Assembly (NCBI GenBank): GCA_021234155.1
Contig: JAJEKV010000033.1
Span: forward strand, 3,635,454-3,699,453
Source of the DNA: Isoetes taiwanensis
Lineage: Eukaryota; Streptophyta; Lycopodiopsida; Isoetales; Isoetaceae
Length of the DNA stretch: 64,000 bases
Reading direction: 5' to 3'
Position 1 is the first letter of the stretch; each line of letters starts with the position of its first letter. Positions 57,690 through 64,000 of this stretch are shown here, in pieces. A program made the position numbers and the translations under genes. The notes under the pieces are model-generated. The model was not told where the DNA came from. It made no database searches and was given only the letters and a program-made list of their open reading frames with translations.

Positions 57690-60600
57690 TAACAGTAGGG
57701 GTATACATAGATAGAAATGTGTTACTGAAATGGCCAAATGTACAAGCAAAAAGGAAAAATTATGGGCACAGATTTTCTATAGAGTAGTTCAGACACATTG
57801 CATGTTTTGGTTCCTTTTCATTAATCATGCCAATATGACAGAAAATTAGTTATTGAGGTATAGACAGATGTACTACAACCACAGATTGTTGGCAGACTTA
57901 TATGGGAATTTAATACTATTCATGGCAACAACATACCTCTATATCTTGTTTATTGACAATGGTTGGGATAAGAACTTTTACACTTTTGGCATTACTAGAC
58001 CTTTCAATACCTATTTCAACTCTGTATTCCAGGCCAGTAGTGAGACTGTGGCCAGTACCTCAGCTTCCTCTCTTGTTAGATTTCCATAAAATTCCTACAT
58101 TCCTACCTTATGTCTATCTTGCTTAAACTCTGATACTATTTCCTCAGAGACAAGTTATTATCATAATTATTTCCATGTTGGCAAGTTTTTGCGTAGATTT
58201 GACAAAACTTTGATGCTGTTAGGAGTAGAATATCTTGAAGAATCAAGGGAAAATCACTGAAATTTAACACTGGATTATAGTATCTTTAATACCTCCTAAA
58301 TTTTGACTATTTTGATGTACATGTGTGAGTCCAATGGTCACACATTAAATTGCCCTATGGTTGCTATTGTTTGCTTCTTTAAAAGGCAGCATATACAATT
58401 ACTTGTACTTGCTCTTTTCTAATTAATGGAAAAATCAATCCTTACCCTCCAAAAAAAAAAAAAAAAAAAAAAAAACCAAAGAAACACAATTTTATCGAGG
58501 GACACTTGTGGACAGTTTTGTCGATGAATGTAGAGGATCTACAAACTCATTGTAAAAAAATATGGCAGGCATCTAGTTTAATTTAAATATTGAGTTGGCA
58601 GATATAGTGGGGGGTTTGAAGTAGATATTTTGATTCCATAGGGTTTCATTTAAGCCACTTTACCCTCGAGAAACTGGAGGGCAACCCTCTGTGCGCAGCA
58701 CCTTGTTCCTCTTTTCTTTCTCATATACTTCTGTGTGGCTCTAAATTGTGTCCCAAATCATCAGATCATGCCCCGAATTCATCAGATCATGCCCCAAATC
58801 AACTGGATTGGATCAATCGAATCCATTTGAGACAGCCAGAATGCATGAAACAAACTCGAATACAGAATCTTTGAATCAATTTGGGCAGCCAAAATATAAG
58901 ACAATGCTTCTTGCTGAAGAACGAAATTTTAGAACTGTAAGTTGAGTCTGGGAAGAGCTGAAATTTAATGATGTTCATACAATCTTTATATGTTAAATAT
59001 TGCGAGTGCATTGTTAGAAAAAATTAAGGCTGCGCATTGTTACTTTTGTACTAACAATGTAAATGAAAGTCTAATTTATATTATGCCATGCAATTTGAAA
59101 GTCCACTTTTTAGGGTGACCTTCAAAACAAAGTAAGGGCAACTCTTCAGTTTCCAACCCTGGCTAAAATTAGAAAAATTATGTTCGAGCTTGACTTCCAA
59201 CATAATGGTAAGATTATGTTAGCGCTTGACTTCCAATATATGTTCAACTAAAGACCATCAATAAATAGACGGAACATTATACAAATCGCTACCATTCCAA
59301 AAGCAAAACGTAGTATTATATGATATCATGTTGCATCTTATTGCATTACAATTGTCAGATGAGGGCATATTCCATACCACATACCCTCATAGTTCATCCC
59401 AGCCATACACACACATAAGGGATTAATGCACTTAATAAAAATACAATGTTGACTTACTAAAAGACAATTCCAGTGCAATAGCAACTTGAATAAACAAGGT
59501 GTTGTTGCACAAAGGGTTGCCCGCAAGGAAATGAGAATAGGCAATGGATTCATGTTCGAATATGCTAGGTGAGTGATAGTCTAACAAAATAGTCAATCTA
59601 GCTTGGAAATGCAACAACTATAGCATGTTTACAACCTCGAGTTTGTATGTGTATTTGTGTAGAGTATTCAATATTAGTGATTCAACTAACAAGGGGAGAG
59701 TAGAAATAGTGTTGTGTGTAAATATATATGCTAAATTTTTTTCGAAAATCTATGTTATGCCACAAAATAGCAGGTGAAAAACCAACAAGAAATAAATTTG
59801 TGCAAAACTTGTGCAACCATTTTATGGCAATCCTAGTATGGTTAAGGCATTGATAGTGTGGATAAGTAGGCATGGAATAGTATAAAAGAAATTTATGTAG
59901 TGGAGAACGGTAAAAGAAAGAATAAAAGTATATAAAAGCATTTAATGAACTTTATTTGTAAAAACAAAATTCAACCTGGCATACATATCTCTTTGTAGAA
60001 GATAATAAATCATAAATGAAAGTTCATTCGGATATCTAAGTCAAATTATATAATAATATCTTACCATAATGACAATAGAGTTTAGGAACATAAATAACTT
60101 AGGAGCATAGACAAACATGCTTTTAGATTTAATCATTAGATGATTTGATCATTACATACTCTCTTATAGCAACAGTGCATTACATGAAAAGTGTAAAACA
60201 ACAATAGGAATACATAGGAAGCTGAAATCTTTGTTCCTCATATGTCGCAAATGCTACAAACTTGCCAAAGGTTCAGAGTAATGCCCATAAGCACACGGAT
60301 AAAAAGTAATCATGATCCTAGCTCACCTCTGCATTGGGAATTTGGAGTCAGATGATTGTACTCAAGCATATAAAATTACATCAGGATGTGGGTAACGAAA
60401 ACATGCAATGTTCACACAAGTTCCCATTTATAAACTTGTGGAAGACAAATTTGAGAACGTTTCATTATGACCTCATGATAGGCAAAGGCATGGGAAATTC
60501 AAATAGCTCTCTTCTGCCATACAATTTTCATATTGCAGTGCTAGTGAAGGACAAAGTTGAATTTCCAAACAATGTATCATGTCCCGATGATAGTCTAGAA

Positions 60601-61780
60601 AATTCCAAAGAGGCTACACACGCCATCCTATTCTCCGCGTTGCATTCTTTGGTTTTCTTTGCAAGGACATGATGGAATGCTTAAAGAGTATGGAAACCTC
60701 CTCAATCCCGTTGTCTACTTTTACAGAAATGCTTTGGGGGACTTACCATTATATTACATGTCAGAAAGTGGCACAAGTTGTTTCAATGAAGTATAGAATT
60801 TCTAAAATTAGTTCCACCATATTGCTCCAAATGTTGAGCCAAGTTCTTTTGGATTTGCATCTTCCCATGCTAAAATAAATGTTTCAACGCATATTCAAAT
60901 ATTTGTGATTGAGTAGGCATAGAATACATAGCCATTTATGCATGTATATAGTGTATTCAACATTAGTACTCTTTGCCTATTTCAAGTTTACTGCTAGCTC
61001 CTCTAAGCAGAAAACTTCTGCAGGACTAGCAGCTTGAACATAACAATTTCAGAATAAAAATATTTTCCTACTCAATATGGAGATGCAACTCTGCTAGTCT
61101 TGTGATATGGGGCAATACCAATTCTTCATGTTCATTTTTGCAAGGACACTCTGATATTGCAAATTACATATTGATACAGAGTTAGCATGGCCCATAGACA
61201 GTTCCTTGCTAGAACTCTGACATTGGTTTTTTCTATTATGGCATGAAACCTCTTGCATATGCACTTATGACAAATCCAAATAACCGAATAACCAGGTCAT
61301 AATTTGCACTCTCACAATGAAATGACAGCGGTTAGCTTGATTCATTTTGTCCCCATTCCTAAACGGGCCATACTATAGATAGTTTGAATCAAGGGTCCAA
61401 AATAAGATAATTCCATTGTCTTAAAGGATCGTTTTGAAATATGAAAACTACATTATACCAGAAGAAAAAGAAAAGCTTGGGTCTTGTGTCAAAATATATA
61501 GCAAAATGAAGAGCTTGGATCTTGTTTCAAAATATGCACAACAAAGACAATGTGGAGAGCATTTACCACATTCTAAGTTGACTTTTGTGATAGAAGACAG
61601 GTAGGATGATAGTATCATTTGGCAGGAAATGATAGTCAAACAAAACTTATTATGATGCCAAAAGACGTAAACAATGAACTTGCTAGACACAGAAGAGGGA
61701 GAAGGAAAAATTCATGGTCACACATACCTGTCAATATAAATGTAATGTAGACCGCCACTAACTTATTGGGCTAATGAAGA
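57690..61780. other. AT-rich stretch without a recognised gene
   Basis: Contains a poly(A) tract at 58449-58474, preceded by TCTAATTAATGGAAAAATCA, which resembles a retroposon 3' end. There is a short duplication ATCATCAGATCATGCCCC(G/A)AAT near 58760-58800. Two overlapping plus-strand frames at 60334-60880 have balanced composition but no known motif. No RNA gene or LTR was seen. Confidence 0.3.
58449..58474 (+). repeat. Poly(A) tract, possible retroposon tail
   Basis: About 25 consecutive A following AATCAATCCTTACCCTCC. No reverse-transcriptase coding sequence was recognised upstream, so the source element is unknown. Confidence 0.6.
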
Positions 61781-61784
61781 GCAG

Positions 61785-63620
61785 GTTGAAATTTTCTTTG
61801 TACAAGACTCTTTGAAATTTTCATTCAAAGAAACTGATATGTATGAGTTAGTAAAGTGTCCAGAGGATAAGAACTTGGTTGAAAATAAATGGATTTATAC
61901 AAATGTTGATGGATCTAAAAGGTTTAAAGCAAGATTAGTCGCTCAGGGTTTCCCTCAGAAAAAAGGAGTAGATTATGATGAAATATGTTCCCCAATCGTG
62001 AAATTAACAAGTATAAGAGTTGTACTGGCACTAGCTAATGCGTTGAAACCTGATGTACATCATATGGACGTAAAAACCGCATTCCTAAATGATAGCTTGC
62101 AAGAAGAAATATACATGATTGAAGGAGAAAACATGGCTTGGAAGCAAAATGAGCAGTCTATGGTTTAAGGCAAGCGCCAAGACAATAGTACAGATGCATA
62201 GATAAGTAGTATTTAAGAGAGCAAGGGTTTGAAAAGCTTAATAATGACGGGAACATTTACATGATGAGACACAAAGGTAAATTTTGCATTATTGCATTAT
62301 ATGTAGATGATTGCATTATGGCAAGGCTTAGATTTCTCCTGCCTGGCAAAATATTCTTTCACACTACATCTATCTTCATAATGTCCCACAGCTTTGCAAA
62401 AGGCACACACAGGGCACTTTTTACCAAAATGCCCTCTTTTTCCACATTTTGTGCAAGGTCTATACCAATAGTAATCAGAGGAGTGAGTATCTCTGAAACA
62501 ATGAACACAGGGTGGATAGGTCTTCTTCTCAAACTTCGAGTTTTTCAACTCTTGAAGTTGCTTGGTCACCTCAACTAATGCCTCCGATACTTTGGTAATC
62601 TCAGCTCTTACATCTGTGGCAGGAGCTTCAATATCCTCTATTTTTGTTTTTTTCTTTTCCTTTTGAACAGCATAAACAAACTGCATGCAGTATCTAGAAC
62701 AATGCAAGAAAATTCTAAAGCAAAGGTTTAATTATGACTGATCTTGGAGAATTAAAACAGTTTATAGGAATTGAAATGGACAAAGATAAAGAAAGTAAAA
62801 TGCTTAAGCTCGTTCAAACAAGAAAGATAGAAAACATGATAAAAAGATTTGGGCTAGAAAACTTAAATACTATAAGTACTCCTAGTGTAGCAGGATGTAA
62901 AATTCCAGCTGATCTATGTCCATCATCAGAACGTGATAAGAAAGAGATGGAGAATATTCCATACAGAGAGCTTATTGGATGTCTTTTTTATATAACAAAC
63001 TGCATTCATCCAGATATTTCATATCACGATAAATTTATTAAGCAAATATAATAATTACCGGAAAGCACACCTGGGTTGCGGTTAAAAGAGTTCTAAGAGA
63101 CTTAAAAGGCACTAAAGATCATGGGGTTACATTCAACTCAGATAATCTAGATGTATTTGCATATTAAAATGCTGATTGGGCAGGAGATCTTGATGCTCGA
63201 AGGTCCATTTCAGGATATGCTTTGATCCTTGCAGGAGGTACACGATCGTGGAGAAGTAAGAAACAATCAGTTGTTGACATATACCATCTGCAGAAGCATA
63301 ATATTCAGCCTCTTCACTAGCCGCTAAGATCATCTGAGTAAAGAGATTGCTAACAAATGAGCATACCATAAACTTCGTCCTATAGTTCTTTTGATCGACG
63401 TTTAGGTTGCATTGCTATATAGCAAGAAATCCTGTGCATCATGAAAGAACAAAACATATTGAATTGCATATTCATTTTATACGAGATCTTATTGTGAAAA
63501 ATGAATTGCCATGCAATATGTGTAGATCTCATAGCAAGCAGCAAATTTTATTACTAAAGCTATGACCGAACGAAAGCTAGTGTTATTCAAGGAAATACTT
63601 GGTATTAGCTAATACGGCAT
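61785..63620 (+). mobile_element. Ty1/copia RT and RNase H, 5'-truncated
   Basis: RT begins near 61820: MYELVKCPEDKNLVENKWIY, then FKARLVAQGFPQKKGVDYDE, HHMDVKTAFLNDSLQEEIYM (62055), and the active site LYVDDCIMA (62300). RT resumes after a 378-bp insertion with LGELKQFIGIEMDKDK (62745) and RELIGCLFYITNCIHPDISY (62965). RNase H: NADWAGDLDARRSISGYAL (63170), KKQSVV (63258), SAEA...SASSLAAK (63290), [14 protein letters not shown] (63420). The product would copy the element RNA in cytoplasmic particles. Stops near 62168, 63050, 63166 and 63300 inactivate it. Gag, protease and integrase are missing upstream. Confidence 0.85.
62326..62703 (-). mobile_element. Reversed CCHC zinc-knuckle (Gag-like) fragment inserted in copia RT
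   Basis: Read on the minus strand this 378-bp block is one open frame. An acidic/lysine-rich helical part has EITKVSEALVEVTKQLQELK. It is followed by CVHCFRDTH and by two canonical CX2CX4HX4C knuckles, CTKCGKRGHFGKKC and CAFCKAVGHYEDRC. This is the layout of a retrotransposon Gag nucleocapsid region. It sits between the YVDD site and the LGELKQF block of a plus-strand RT and is bounded by GCAAG at 62321-62325 and 62704-62708, which looks like a 5-bp target duplication. It has no LTR or poly(A). It could also be an exon of a cellular zinc-knuckle protein. Confidence 0.7.
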
Positions 63621-63631
63621 GAAGGGGAAGT
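63617..63631 (+). other. Polypurine tract of the copia element
   Basis: GCATGAAGGGGAAG lies directly before the LTR start TGTTAGGATG and fits a plus-strand primer. Confidence 0.7.
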
Positions 63632-64000
63632 GTTAGGATGTCATGCCATATAGAAAATAATCTAAGAGGTTTTAAGGTCATAAAATCATTGGGTTCAATG
63701 ATTATTTCCACATGTAAAGCCTCCTCGCATGTGGGTTGCCTACAGTTAAAACAAAAATGAAATCAAGACGTTGAGAACACACAGATTCATAAGATCGGCC
63801 TGGGTAATCAGTATTGAAGGATTTGGAATTGATCAAAGGAATGTCCCTAAGCTGCTTGGATCGGTTGACTCATAAAAACCCGGCAGTGATCTAATGAACA
63901 GTTGAAGCCTAGTATCGGAAGCTGCTTTGAACTGCTGCAGAGGTAGAATCGATTGAAGCCTAGTATTGGAAGCTACGTCTGAAGTGTTGCAGAGGTCGAA
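63632..64000 (+). mobile_element. 3' LTR of the copia element, runs off the window
   Basis: Starts TGTTAGGATGTCATGCC after the purine tract. Internal near-repeats GAAGCCTAGTATCGGAAGCT and GAAGCCTAGTATTGGAAGCT are present near the window end. The right end lies beyond 64000. Confidence 0.65.

Noticed and set aside
60334-60880. Possible gene in two overlapping plus-strand frames
   Set aside because: Both frames stay open over the same 120 bases, but neither has a known motif or clear splice sites.
63258-63369. Apparent micro-inversion of copia RNase H (a minus-strand frame reads ASEEAEYYASADG)
   Set aside because: The plus strand itself reads SAEA-stop-YSASSLAAK then VKRLLTNEHTINF in the expected order after KKQSVV. 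The minus-strand similarity is a chance product of the reverse complement.

Overview
This window is nuclear DNA from a land plant with a large, transposon-rich genome. The evidence is the HKT-type transporter, the DOG1/TGA-like, aldo-keto reductase-like and PPR-like remnants, GT-AG introns, and several LTR retrotransposons with the initiator-Met tRNA primer-binding site (TGGTATCAGAGC) used by most plant elements. I cannot name the species. A seedless plant such as a fern, lycophyte or bryophyte would fit, but that is a guess. No complete, unbroken protein-coding gene can be read.

Layout. 1-3.5 kb: unclassified, fairly CpG-rich. 3.5-4.7 kb: two copies of a short retroposon (one ending in a pentanucleotide microsatellite) and the 3' end of a LINE. 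5.0-7.0 kb: minus-strand exon-like blocks of an unrecognised gene. 10.0-10.6 kb: a dispersed repeat interrupted by a 130-bp retroposon; its empty counterpart lies at 46.6-47.0 kb. 11.5-13.3 kb: internally deleted LINE, minus strand. 14.4-16.4 kb: HKT-type K+/Na+ transporter, minus strand, with two clear introns and four frameshifts at or next to homopolymers. 17.5-18.0 kb: tandem duplication. 19.0 kb: perfect 19-bp palindrome. 19.3-23.2 kb: decayed Ty3/gypsy pol. 23.8-27.9 kb: chimeric copia element with two different LTRs, one holding a tRNA-Ala-like sequence. 28.8-29.3 kb: tail of another gypsy element. 31.27-31.45 kb: intact tRNA-type SINE with an 11-bp target duplication. 32.2-34.9 kb: GC-rich LINE fragment. 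35.7-36.0 kb: PPR remnant. 38.6-39.0 kb: degenerate minisatellite. 39.8-45.1 kb: LTR element with gag but no pol, carrying a 1,984-bp tandem duplication, with TSD AATGG. 47.9-48.7 kb: gypsy gag. 50.7-53.1 kb: deleted chromovirus. 53.1-54.1 kb: DOG1-like remnant. 55.65-56.3 kb: aldo-keto reductase remnant. 57.4-57.7 kb: tandem duplication. 61.8-64.0 kb: 5'-truncated copia element with a reversed CCHC zinc-knuckle fragment inserted in its RT, running into its 3' LTR at the window edge.

The host genes are unlinked in function. The clearest biology is the HKT transporter and the record of retroposition: full and empty sites, target duplications, nested and chimeric elements. Many apparent frameshifts fall in homopolymers, so uncorrected long-read indels are a serious alternative to pseudogene decay for the HKT, DOG1-like and AKR-like loci.
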